Notes: generated by a model not told the origin, from the letters alone. A stretch of 7,050 nucleotides of DNA from a bacterium (GCA_003645115.1 QNEG01000071.1:1-7050); one strand, 5' to 3'. Counted from the stretch's first letter, positions 1-6,999 are shown. Made by a program: numbers and translations.

Positions 1-2236
1 ATTCGGAACAATCGAATTTTATCGTATTGCTTCCCCGACGAATTTCTCGATTTAGGACTATTCTGCCGTTTATATCCACTATGGAAAGTGAACCGATATC
101 TTCAGAAAATCGAACAGAAATATTACAGGTCTCATTAAATGGATTGGGATATGCTACTATGTTTATATTTTCAATCGGTTTCTTTTGTTCATAGATAGAT
201 TCTATTCCCACACCCTCGATAACTCGATACAATCTATTTGGAGATAGGTCGATGAAAGTATCCACCATTTCACTGGTAATCCATTTTACGATAAGTGTCT
301 CCACGATAGTAGAAGTTCCCAGTCCGAAATGAAGTATATGTCCCTGCGATGTTCCCTCGGTGCCGACTACAGCATCCACTTGACGAGTTTGCCAGAAACC
401 GAGTGCGGAAGAATAAACCCTCGCCACTGCGCCTATGGCGTATTTATCGGAAATTGTGCCCTCCAGTTTGAGTTTAATCCAGTTATTCCCGTTTTCGATA
501 TCATTTCGGAATAATCTCATTTGAGTGGAACCTGTGGTATCGGTATGGCGAGCGCATAAATCTAAATCTCCATCGTTATCATAATCCATCCAGGCGCAAC
601 CCCAACTATTATTTAAAAATATCCCGCTCTCATAATTCACTAATTCGAAACTATAATCACCAGTATTGCGATATAGAAATGAATGATAGCCATCATATAC
701 GCAGGATATATATAAATCCTGCCATCCATCGTTATCGAAATCGCCGAACACACAGGATGAATGCGTTTCATAGTATCCGATATTCCATTCATTTCTTTGG
801 TCGTCGAAATGATAATCCGATGGACCCTGGTTTATGTATAGCATCGATTTGTCGGAGAATGAGATAAATCTGGGGTGAGCCAGATTAGCTACGAACAAGT
901 CGAAATCGGTGTCATTATCGATATCCACCCATTGAGCGCCGATAGTATGACCAAAATATACTGCACCACCATAGGAGACTGGATTTCCGGTGACGCCATA
1001 TTCCATACTGTGTTCGGAAAATGTGCCATCGCCATTGTTGATGAACAAGTAGTTCGGGTGAAGTCTGTAATTTCCCACATACATATCCAGATCGAAATCG
1101 TCATCGAAATCGCTGACCACCACTATTCTGCCATAGCAAACATAAGTGTGAGCCAATCCCATACCAACCGAATCGGTAGCCTCCACGAAAACAGTTCCTG
1201 CTTCATTCACATAATAAAAATCGGGGAAATAAACACCATAATCTCCCATCCATTGTTCGCCATTTGCCACATAAATATCCAGGTCTCCATCCTTATCGAA
1301 ATCGCCTATACCTGGAGACATAAATGGGCAGGTATCCAGCAATGCCGCCCCCACAGTTGATGATACATCGGTAAATCCGGTGCCATCATTTCTCCAAAGG
1401 CGGTCATCGGTAGCGATTACATCCAAATCGCCATCGTTATCATAATCGAAAAAAGTTCTCCCCGATGGAATAGTATATACATTGGAAAATGTTCCATCTC
1501 GATTATTATACCAGATATTCCCACCGATTAACATATCTGGATAGTAGTCATCGTCGATATCGCCCACCGATATATGACTGCCATCAGTGATTCCAGCCTC
1601 TGTGGTGACATCGGTAAACCAAAATTCCGTTAGTATATCATAATAAATTCCTACTGCTCGAAGCATCATAGGATGACCGGTTTCCTCTGTCCCGATGACA
1701 TACCAGGTATTTTCACCCGAATCATAATAATGGGTCACATAAGCGGTATTATTTCCTGCGATATAGTATCTGAGTTCTGTATCCATACCTCGGAAACCGA
1801 TATGGAAAGTGGTCAATGGCGGGATTTCCACTGCACCACAGATTGTATCCAGAGAGATTGTAAACCATCCAGCGCTATCGGGGAAAGTCAAAATAGTTGG
1901 AGTAATCAAATCCTCTGTAGTGTCTGGTTGATTGGAGAAATCTGCCCATATATGCAATTCGGTATCTCCGCCACCATCGAGATATACGGAAATTTCCATA
2001 ATAGAACAGGGATGTTCGGTAGTAAATTTATTCGCCAGAATATCATCAGGATAAAGGGTATAATATGATGAAGGCGAACCATCATCCCACTGAAAATATA
2101 CTGCCTCGGTGGAATCGAGTGCAGTGGGTGGGGGAGAAACATTATCCTGTGGGTCATAAGTGGAGCGTATCCTATAGAATGACCCCGCATACATTATCGA
2201 AATAATCATCACTGCACAAATAACTATTTTTCTCAT
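1..2236 (-). CDS. Secreted seven-repeat FG-GAP/VCBS beta-propeller protein with ASPIC/UnbV domain and type IX sorting domain (3' end cut by window edge)
   Basis: The frame stays open from an ATG at 2236 to the left edge, giving 745 residues without a stop. Residues 1-17 (MRKIVICAVMIISIMYA) look like a signal peptide. Residues about 45-195 form a beta-rich domain with a QWDDG opening and an HIW strand, a style seen in exported FCB proteins but one I cannot name. Residues about 205-580 hold seven FG-GAP/VCBS-type calcium loops starting near residues 226, 264, 311, 374, 437, 498 and 550 (for example DYDNDGDLD, DFDKDGDLD). Residues about 583-677 match ASPIC/UnbV (AIGA, HFGLG, VKWITSE). From about 690 comes a linker and the sorting domain (AYPNPFNE, then VDINGRIV), so perhaps 20-25 residues are missing. 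Family knowledge suggests an exported, calcium-binding, surface or adhesive protein; the ligand is unknown. Its start overlaps the valS stop, implying cotranscription. Confidence 0.9.
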   Translation of the reverse strand, partial: MRKIVICAVMIISIMYAGSFYRIRSTYDPQDNVSPPPTALDSTEAVYFQWDDGSPSSYYTLYPDDILANKFTTEHPCSIMEISVYLDGGGDTELHIWADFSNQPDTTEDLITPTILTFPDSAGWFTISLDTICGAVEIPPLTTFHIGFRGMDTELRYYIAGNNTAYVTHYYDSGENTWYVIGTEETGHPMMLRAVGIYYDILTEFWFTDVTTEAGITDGSHISVGDIDDDYYPDMLIGGNIWYNNRDGTFSNVYTIPSGRTFFDYDNDGDLDVIATDDRLWRNDGTGFTDVSSTVGAALLDTCPFMSPGIGDFDKDGDLDIYVANGEQWMGDYGVYFPDFYYVNEAGTVFVEATDSVGMGLAHTYVCYGRIVVVSDFDDDFDLDMYVGNYRLHPNYLFINNGDGTFSEHSMEYGVTGNPVSYGGAVYFGHTIGAQWVDIDNDTDFDLFVANLAHPRFISFSDKSMLYINQGPSDYHFDDQRNEWNIGYYETHSSCVFGDFDNDGWQDLYISCVYDGYHSFLYRNTGDYSFELVNYESGIFLNNSWGCAWMDYDNDGDLDLCARHTDTTGSTQMRLFRNDIENGNNWIKLKLEGTISDKYAIGAVARVYSSALGFWQTRQVDAVVGTEGTSQGHILHFGLGTSTIVETLIVKWITSEMVDTFIDLSPNRLYRVIEGVGIESIYEQKKPIENINIVAYPNPFNETCNISVRFSEDIGSLSIVDINGRIVLNREIRRGSNTIKFDCSE

Positions 2237-4959
2237 ATTTCCAATCCTTTTAATTGGTTTCGAAGAACAGTGATTCTTTGCTGGAATTTTTGCTTTTTCT
2301 GTCGTTCGGCATCCACAACATCCTGTGGAGCTTTCTCTATAAATTGCTTATTTTTCAATTTATTCTCGGAACTTTTCAATGCACTCTCCAATTTCTCGAT
2401 TTCCTTATTCAATCGTGCGATTTCCTTTTCTATATCCACGAGTCCTGGAAGCGGTAGGAACACCTGTCCAGCAGAAATTGCCGAGACCCCACAGGAAACC
2501 GATGGCTTCTCTTTCACCATTTCCATATCATCTACTCGAGATAGGAATACTATTAATTCTTTCTGTTTTGTTAACATTTTTCCAGTGTCATCATTTTTGG
2601 GAATAAGTTTTATCTCTCCGACTTTTTTATTTCCCAGACCAGTTTCTCCCTTAATGTTGCGAACCGAATTCACCAGTTCCATAACTTGTTCGAATTCTGC
2701 TTCACTGGATTTATTTTTCCATCGGCGATATTTATTCCATTCAGGATAATCCGCCAGCATTATAGTAGGTTCATTTTTCGGGATTAGGTCTTCTACGATA
2801 TCGTTGAGTCGTTGCCACAATTCCTCTGTGATGTATGGCAATATGGGGTGCATCAATTTGAGCAACGATTCCAATGCGTAGATAGCCAGTATTTTTTCAT
2901 TTCTGTCGGATTTCAGTCGGAGTTTTGCACCCTCCAGAAACCAATCGCAGAATTCGCTCCAGAAGAATTGATGTATCGCCTTGACCGCTTCGTCCAGTCG
3001 GAATTTTTCCATAGCATCGTTTACATCTTTCACCGCATTAGCCAATCTGGATAGTATCCATTCATCCAGTAATGTTTTCGGCTGCGGATTCTGGATTTCA
3101 GTTTTAGTGAATTTTTCATCGCCAATATTGATAAACAACAATCTACTGGCATTCCACAATTTGTTGGCAAAATTTCTGCCCACCTGAAAGGATTTCATTT
3201 CCAGAAATAAATCTTGTCCTGCCGCCGCTTGAGAAATCAATGTATATCGTAACGCATCTCTGCCATATTTTTCGATTACATCCAGCGGGTCGATTCCATT
3301 CCCCAGCGATTTTGACATTTTTCTGCCGATAGAATCGCGCACTGTGCCGTGGATATAGACGGTGTGAAATGGTTTCTCTCCGCAAAAATGTTCTCCCGCC
3401 ATAATCATTCTCGCTACCCAGAAGAAAATAATCTCTGATGCGGTAACCAGCACATCGGTGGGGTAATATCTTTTCAGGTCATCGGTGATGTCGTTCCAGC
3501 CGAGCGTAGCCAGTGGCCAAAGCCAGGATGAAAACCAGGTATCCAACACATCGGGGTCGCGAGTTAATTCTACTTTTTCCTTATGATAGAATTCGCGGGC
3601 TTTCCGATGTGCCTCATCCTCGTTTCGTGCCACAAATACTTCGCCATCGTGACCATACCATACCGGAATTCGATGTCCCCACCATAACTGGCGAGATATG
3701 CACCAATCACGGATATTATTCATCCAGTTAAAATATACTCCTTCCCATCGCGATGGCAGAAATTTTATTCCTCCTCTTCGGACAATTTCTATTGCAGGTT
3801 GTGCCAATGGGCGCATTCTCACGAACCATTGTGAGGATAAATACGGTTCGATAGCGGTATGGCATCTATAGCAATGCCCGATTGCGTGTGCGTGCGGCTC
3901 GATTTTCTCCAACAATTTATGCGCCTTAAGGTCTTCCACAATCCTCTCCCGAGCCTCATATCTGTCCTGATTGGAATATTCTCCTGCATTTTTATTCATT
4001 TGAGCGAATTCATCCATTACCAGCACCAACGGTAATTTATGTCGTTTACCAATCCAGTAATCATTCTGGTCGTGAGCTGGAGTAATTTTTACTACACCTG
4101 TTCCGAATGCTGGATCCACAGCCCAATCGCCGATAATCGGTATTTCTGCGGGAACATCTATTTTTTCGCCTTCATAATCCACACCATCTCTAATTTCATC
4201 CACCAATGGAAGGCGAACCTTTTTCCCGATTAAATCCTTAAATCTTTCATCCTGGGGATGAACAGCGACTGCGGTATCACCGAGCATAGTTTCTGGGCGA
4301 GTGGTAGCCACTACCACTCCATCCGAGGGATTATCCGCAAATGGATATTTCATATACCATAGACTTCCATTTTCCTCACGATGTTCCACTTCATCATCGG
4401 CGAGAGCAGTTCTGCATCGAGGACACCAGTTGATGATATATTTACCCCGATATATGAGTCCTTCTTCGTATAATTTCACGAATGCCTCGATTACAGCTTG
4501 TGACATATCAGGGTCGAGAGTGAATCTTGTTCTTGTCCAATCGCAGGAGCATCCAATTTCCTTGAGTTGCTCGATAATTTGTCCACCCTTTTCTTTTTTC
4601 CAATCCCATAGCATTTGAACAAATTTCTCACGCCCGATTTCCTCACGAGTAGTATTTTCCTTAAGTAATTCTCTTTCCACCATATTTTGAGTGGCGATAC
4701 CCGCATGGTCTGTGCCGGGTAGCCATAGAGTCTCGAAACCCGACATCCGTTTCCATCTTATCAACACATCTTGTATTAAATTATTCAGTGCGTGCCCCAA
4801 ATGGAGCACCGAAGTAATATTGGGTGGAGGAATCACGATTACAAACCGAGAATCTCTGTTCTTTCCGGTTTTTTTCGGGGTAGCGAACTTGTTTTTCAGC
4901 CAGAATTCTCCCCATCGTGGTTCGATATCCAATGGTTCATAGTTTTTAGGCATTTGCAT
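2233..4959 (-). CDS. valS: Valyl-tRNA synthetase
   Basis: This class I synthetase joins valine to tRNA-Val in the cytoplasm and clears mischarged threonine. The 908-residue protein is complete. From the ATG at 4959, residues 44-56 carry PPPNITSVLHLGH (the HIGH signature) and residues 547-551 carry KMSKS. The editing domain shows TTRPETMLGDTAVAVHP (219-235) and GTGVVKITPAHDQND (286-300). CPRC (179-182) and CYRC (363-366) look like zinc knuckles. ISRQLWWGHRIPVWY ends near 435, an anticodon-binding helical domain follows from about 630, and a Lys/Glu-rich coiled-coil tail occupies about 840-906, as is usual in this family. A TTG at 4983 would add eight residues, but the ribosome binding site GTGGGAG lies inside that extension, seven bases before the ATG at 4959, so I prefer 4959. 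A second ATG at 4953 is too far from that site. Confidence 0.97.
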   Translation of the reverse strand: MQMPKNYEPLDIEPRWGEFWLKNKFATPKKTGKNRDSRFVIVIPPPNITSVLHLGHALNNLIQDVLIRWKRMSGFETLWLPGTDHAGIATQNMVERELLKENTTREEIGREKFVQMLWDWKKEKGGQIIEQLKEIGCSCDWTRTRFTLDPDMSQAVIEAFVKLYEEGLIYRGKYIINWCPRCRTALADDEVEHREENGSLWYMKYPFADNPSDGVVVATTRPETMLGDTAVAVHPQDERFKDLIGKKVRLPLVDEIRDGVDYEGEKIDVPAEIPIIGDWAVDPAFGTGVVKITPAHDQNDYWIGKRHKLPLVLVMDEFAQMNKNAGEYSNQDRYEARERIVEDLKAHKLLEKIEPHAHAIGHCYRCHTAIEPYLSSQWFVRMRPLAQPAIEIVRRGGIKFLPSRWEGVYFNWMNNIRDWCISRQLWWGHRIPVWYGHDGEVFVARNEDEAHRKAREFYHKEKVELTRDPDVLDTWFSSWLWPLATLGWNDITDDLKRYYPTDVLVTASEIIFFWVARMIMAGEHFCGEKPFHTVYIHGTVRDSIGRKMSKSLGNGIDPLDVIEKYGRDALRYTLISQAAAGQDLFLEMKSFQVGRNFANKLWNASRLLFINIGDEKFTKTEIQNPQPKTLLDEWILSRLANAVKDVNDAMEKFRLDEAVKAIHQFFWSEFCDWFLEGAKLRLKSDRNEKILAIYALESLLKLMHPILPYITEELWQRLNDIVEDLIPKNEPTIMLADYPEWNKYRRWKNKSSEAEFEQVMELVNSVRNIKGETGLGNKKVGEIKLIPKNDDTGKMLTKQKELIVFLSRVDDMEMVKEKPSVSCGVSAISAGQVFLPLPGLVDIEKEIARLNKEIEKLESALKSSENKLKNKQFIEKAPQDVVDAERQKKQKFQQRITVLRNQLKGLEI
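2245..2251 (-). promoter_or_regulatory. Ribosome binding site of the propeller gene inside the end of valS
   Basis: The minus strand reads AAAAGGA here, followed by eight bases and the ATG at 2236. It lies within the last codons of valS, whose TGA (2235-2233) overlaps the ATG as ATGA. The propeller gene can therefore be translated by termination-reinitiation or by independent loading, and the site supports this start. Confidence 0.65.
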
Positions 4960-4966
4960 AATAAAA

Positions 4967-4973
4967 CTCCCAC
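4967..4973 (-). promoter_or_regulatory. Ribosome binding site deciding the valS start
   Basis: The minus strand reads GTGGGAG, seven bases ahead of the ATG at 4959. It lies between a possible TTG start at 4983 and that ATG, so it argues against the longer reading frame. Confidence 0.6.
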
Positions 4974-4994
4974 TCGTGTGCAAAAGACGATTTT

Positions 4995-5023
4995 AAAATA
5001 TTGCATCGAATATAATTTGTCAA
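4995..5023 (-). promoter_or_regulatory. Candidate sigma-70-type promoter of valS
   Basis: On the minus strand a perfect TTGACA (5023-5018) is followed after 17 bases by TATTTT (5000-4995), which matches four of six -10 positions. The predicted transcript start near 4988 would give a leader of about 30 bases, ending in the valS ribosome binding site. The surroundings are AT-rich. The box match and spacing are seen; activity is inferred, and some FCB lineages use a different promoter consensus. Confidence 0.5.
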
Positions 5024-5166
5024 ATTAAAGGATATATTTCATAAAATCAAATAAAATCTGTGAAATCTATATTTGTTCTAAAATATCCAATCGTAAGAAT
5101 GTGGGATTGACTAACATATTCCGAGGGAATGGTTTGGTCTGATTGCCAGATGAAACCCCCGTTTTG

Positions 5167-5239
5167 TCCCGATTTGTCGGGATAGAGATATACGATTTGC
5201 GGGGGAATGTGGTAACCCCCTATCCCGACGAGTCGGGAT
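5167..5239. repeat. Compound inverted repeat: two TCCCGA/TCGGGA hairpins in opposite orientation
   Basis: Hairpin A (5167-5182) pairs TCCCGA with TCGGGA around a 4-base loop. Hairpin B (5222-5239) pairs ATCCCGAC with GTCGGGAT around two bases. A and B are themselves inverted copies (17 of 19 aligned positions match), so GTCGGGATAG (5176-5185) also pairs perfectly with CTATCCCGAC (5220-5229). Between these arms GGGG and CCCC tracts (5201-5219) can pair. It resembles REP/BIME-like dispersed intergenic repeats; no transposase lies nearby. Confidence 0.7.
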
Positions 5240-5266
5240 TTGTCCCCCTTAACAAGGGGGACAAAT
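5238..5266. repeat. Long perfect hairpin built on TTTGTCCCCCTT / AAGGGGGACAAA
   Basis: Thirteen base pairs with no mismatch (5238-5250 with 5254-5266) surround a 3-base loop, giving a very stable stem on either strand. It abuts hairpin B directly, forming one array of palindromes. No run of T follows on either strand, so it does not look like a standard intrinsic terminator, though it could protect or stop a transcript end from the leuC-like gene. Confidence 0.75.
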
Positions 5267-5412
5267 GAGCAAAGCGCAGGCGGAGCGAGTATGGAGTTCA
5301 TCTGGATACCCGACGAAACCAGCCCATCGGGGATATATCTAATCAAAGCCACTATCAGTGAGAAAACAATCACCAATAGCGTCGTGCTGGTGAGATAACC
5401 CCTCACTCTCGG

Positions 5413-5619
5413 TCATTCTTCCGCGAGAGAGAAAAGACTGGTGCTGGAAATCGCCGGATTCGTCCCGCAGACATAATACAAAATTGATAAAAGAACGAAA
5501 GCTGGGAAAAAGAAAAATCCGAAAATCCACCGGAATAGCCCCAATAACGAAAAACCGAACGAAAGACAGTTGCCCTTTATTTTCTCGTTTGCATCTATCT
5601 GCAATTTCCTATTACCCAT
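5413..5619 (-). CDS. Small hypothetical membrane protein, possibly the front part of a broken gene
   Basis: The ATG at 5619 overlaps the last eight bases of the leuC-like gene (ATGGGTAA), consistent with coupling. The 68-residue product has a short polar head, then a strongly hydrophobic, Phe-rich stretch at about residues 20-50 (RWIFGFFFFPAFVLLSILYY) and a polar tail ending SLAEE before TGA. It resembles no family I know. The best nearby ribosome binding site, AAGGA at 5640-5636, is 16 bases away, which is too far to be persuasive. The position where a leuD small subunit would often sit is taken by this frame instead. Since the frame continues after the TGA into another membrane segment, it may be part of a decayed gene. 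Confidence 0.35.
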   Translation of the reverse strand: MGNRKLQIDANEKIKGNCLSFGFSLLGLFRWIFGFFFFPAFVLLSILYYVCGTNPAISSTSLFSLAEE

Positions 5620-6868
5620 CGGGTAGCCATATTTTTCCTTTAGCTGCGGAGAAACCTGCCACTATCGGACTGAGCAGATAGGTCTCGCCGGCACCCTGCT
5701 TTCCCTTGAAATTTCGATTGCCAGTGGAAAGCTGAATTTCTCCTGCTCCGGTCATACCGATTTGCCCTTGAGCACATCCACCGCAAGCGGGATGAGAGAC
5801 CACTGCTCCCGAATCGAAAAGCCGTTTCCATATACCCGACTCCATTATTTGCTGGGTGACTATCCTGGTGGCAGGAACTACTCGCATAATTGTCCTTTCT
5901 GCGATGTTAGAATCGCCCAATGCTTCCGCAGATGCGGTGATATCTTCACTTCTGCCATTGGTGCAACTGCCCACGAACACCGAATCCACTTCCGTTCCGA
6001 TAAATTCCCGCACCGGATGCACATTATCGGGAGAATATGGCGCTGATAATAATGGTTCCAAATCGGTTATGTCGATAGAATATTCATCGACAAATTTCGC
6101 ATCGGGGTCAGATTTATACGCAGTCCATTCGTATCTCGATGAGGATAATTCATCCAGAGTGGCGATTAATTTTTCATCTGGCGGAATTATTATGGATATC
6201 AATGCCATCTCGGTGCCCATAGATGCCACTGTTATTCGCCCAGATAAATCCAGAGAATCTATATAATCTCCATATAATTCCACTGTCATCCCCAGCAGTC
6301 CGTGGGAACCGAATTTATCCAGTAATGCGAGGACAAAATCCTTTGGAGTAACCAATCGATTTTTAGGATATCCATTCACATTCACTCTAACGGTGGGTGG
6401 GACTTGAAACCAGATTTTCCCGGTGGCGAATGCAAATGCGATATCCTTATCTCCCATTCCTTGTCCGAATGCACCGATTGCGCCCATAATGTTATAATGA
6501 CTGTCAGTGCCCACCGCTATCATTCCCGGTCGAACCCAGCCCTCCTCGATTAGAGTGTGTGTCCCGATACCACGATTGACATCGAACAATGGGATATTAA
6601 ATTCTCGTGCGAATAATCGAACAAGTTGTTGATTTTTGGCATAGGGAATATTGTTTGCGGGTGCCACAGTATCGAAAGTAAATACAGTTCGATGGATATC
6701 TTTCACCGGATTGTCGGGGAAATATCGACGCAGATTATTGACTACATTCGGTCCCCCGAAATCTCTCGCCGAACGGACATCTACATCCAGCCATAAGACA
6801 TCACCAGGATGAATATCATTTCTGTCCGAGTGTGAGGAAAAAATCTTCTCGATTATTGTTTTGCCCAT
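5612..6868 (-). CDS. Aconitase-family hydro-lyase large subunit, LeuC/homoaconitase-like, with divergent active site
   Basis: The 418-residue length matches archaeal-type isopropylmalate/homoaconitate dehydratase large subunits, which isomerise 2- and 3-hydroxy acids using a [4Fe-4S] cluster together with a separate small subunit. The cluster ligands are visible: C302 in GSCTNGR and C362/C365 in HPACGGC. VGTDSH (119-124) and the substrate loop STGNRNFKGKQG (381-392) are also present. Several usual residues differ: FDTVAP (65-70) replaces the FDH motif, GIGTH (100-104) shifts the GIxH histidine by one, TVASM (213-217) replaces TICNM, and K390 stands where Arg is usual. E220 is kept. The start ATG has AAGGGA seven bases upstream. 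No leuD-like gene follows in this window, although it could lie elsewhere. Substrate is uncertain: isopropylmalate, homoaconitate, citramalate or another acid. I leave the symbol blank for that reason. Confidence 0.88.
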   Translation of the reverse strand: MGKTIIEKIFSSHSDRNDIHPGDVLWLDVDVRSARDFGGPNVVNNLRRYFPDNPVKDIHRTVFTFDTVAPANNIPYAKNQQLVRLFAREFNIPLFDVNRGIGTHTLIEEGWVRPGMIAVGTDSHYNIMGAIGAFGQGMGDKDIAFAFATGKIWFQVPPTVRVNVNGYPKNRLVTPKDFVLALLDKFGSHGLLGMTVELYGDYIDSLDLSGRITVASMGTEMALISIIIPPDEKLIATLDELSSSRYEWTAYKSDPDAKFVDEYSIDITDLEPLLSAPYSPDNVHPVREFIGTEVDSVFVGSCTNGRSEDITASAEALGDSNIAERTIMRVVPATRIVTQQIMESGIWKRLFDSGAVVSHPACGGCAQGQIGMTGAGEIQLSTGNRNFKGKQGAGETYLLSPIVAGFSAAKGKIWLPDG

Positions 6869-6875
6869 TTTATTA

Positions 6876-6883
6876 TCCCTTTT
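6876..6883 (-). promoter_or_regulatory. Ribosome binding site of the leuC-like gene
   Basis: The minus strand reads AAAAGGGA, followed by seven A/T bases and the ATG at 6868. This supports that ATG as the start, as does the match of the first residues (MGKTIIEKIF) to the usual N-terminus of the family. Confidence 0.6.
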
Positions 6884-6970
6884 ATTTCTTAATGCTTTTG
6901 TAATTAAATCGTTGCCGAGCTTACCCCGAAAAAATGAATAGTTATTTAATCTTTTTTCTTCCTAATTACT

Positions 6971-6999
6971 AATTTATTTCTTTTCATATCTTTTCACAA
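6971..6999 (-). promoter_or_regulatory. Weak promoter candidate for the leuC-like gene
   Basis: On the minus strand TTGTGA (6999-6994) and TAAATT (6976-6971) are 17 bases apart, each matching four of six consensus positions. The whole 6870-7005 stretch is very AT-rich, so such matches arise easily by chance. No leader hairpin or attenuator stood out. Confidence 0.2.

Larger units (their letters stand above)
4984..5330. other. Intergenic region with no convincing gene
   Basis: Between the valS leader and the hydrophobic ORF remnants I find no recognisable protein or RNA gene. The part nearest valS (about 4984-5050) is AT-rich and holds the promoter candidate. The part from about 5140 to 5290 is GC-richer and made of stacked inverted repeats. 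One minus-strand frame stays open across it, but the product there changes from a membrane-like to a low-information sequence exactly where the repeats begin. Confidence 0.6.
5047..5406 (-). pseudogene. Doubtful ORF: one membrane segment followed by repeat-derived sequence
   Basis: A GTG at 5406 opens a 119-residue frame. The first 25 or so residues (VRGYLTSTTLLVIVFSLIVA and on) form a convincing membrane helix, but from about residue 35 the translation runs through the inverted-repeat cluster and loses protein character. It is in the same frame as the hydrophobic ORF 5619-5413, with a TGA (5415-5413) and two codons between them. Either it is the distal piece of a broken membrane gene overrun by repeats, or a chance frame. 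A weak GGAAGA lies ten bases before the GTG. I do not recognise a family. Confidence 0.2.

Noticed and set aside
875..1360. 161-codon plus-strand open frame, and shorter neighbours, opposite the propeller gene
   Set aside because: It lies antisense to the calcium-loop repeats, and its product is a run of Ile/His-rich sequence from the complement of Asp/Gly-rich codons, with no domain or ribosome binding site.
2270..2749. 159-codon plus-strand open frame opposite the end of valS
   Set aside because: It is antisense to the valS coiled-coil tail; the Ser/Phe-rich product reflects the complement of Lys/Glu codons.
4960..5050. T-box or leader-peptide control of valS
   Set aside because: The space between the promoter candidate and the start is about 30 bases, too short for either, and no specifier-loop or short-peptide pattern is seen.
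5238..5266. Hairpin as an intrinsic terminator
   Set aside because: The stem is strong, but neither strand has a run of T directly after it; it was kept as a repeat.
5140..5290. CRISPR array or tandem repeat
   Set aside because: The units are inverted, unequal and lack regular spacers; no cas-like gene is nearby.
5339..5530. 63-codon minus-strand frame overlapping the hydrophobic ORF
   Set aside because: It is a different frame of the same stretch with mixed, low-information sequence; the Phe-rich membrane frame is more protein-like.
5856..6266. 136-codon plus-strand open frame opposite the leuC-like gene
   Set aside because: It is fully covered by the strongly conserved enzyme on the other strand and has no family features.
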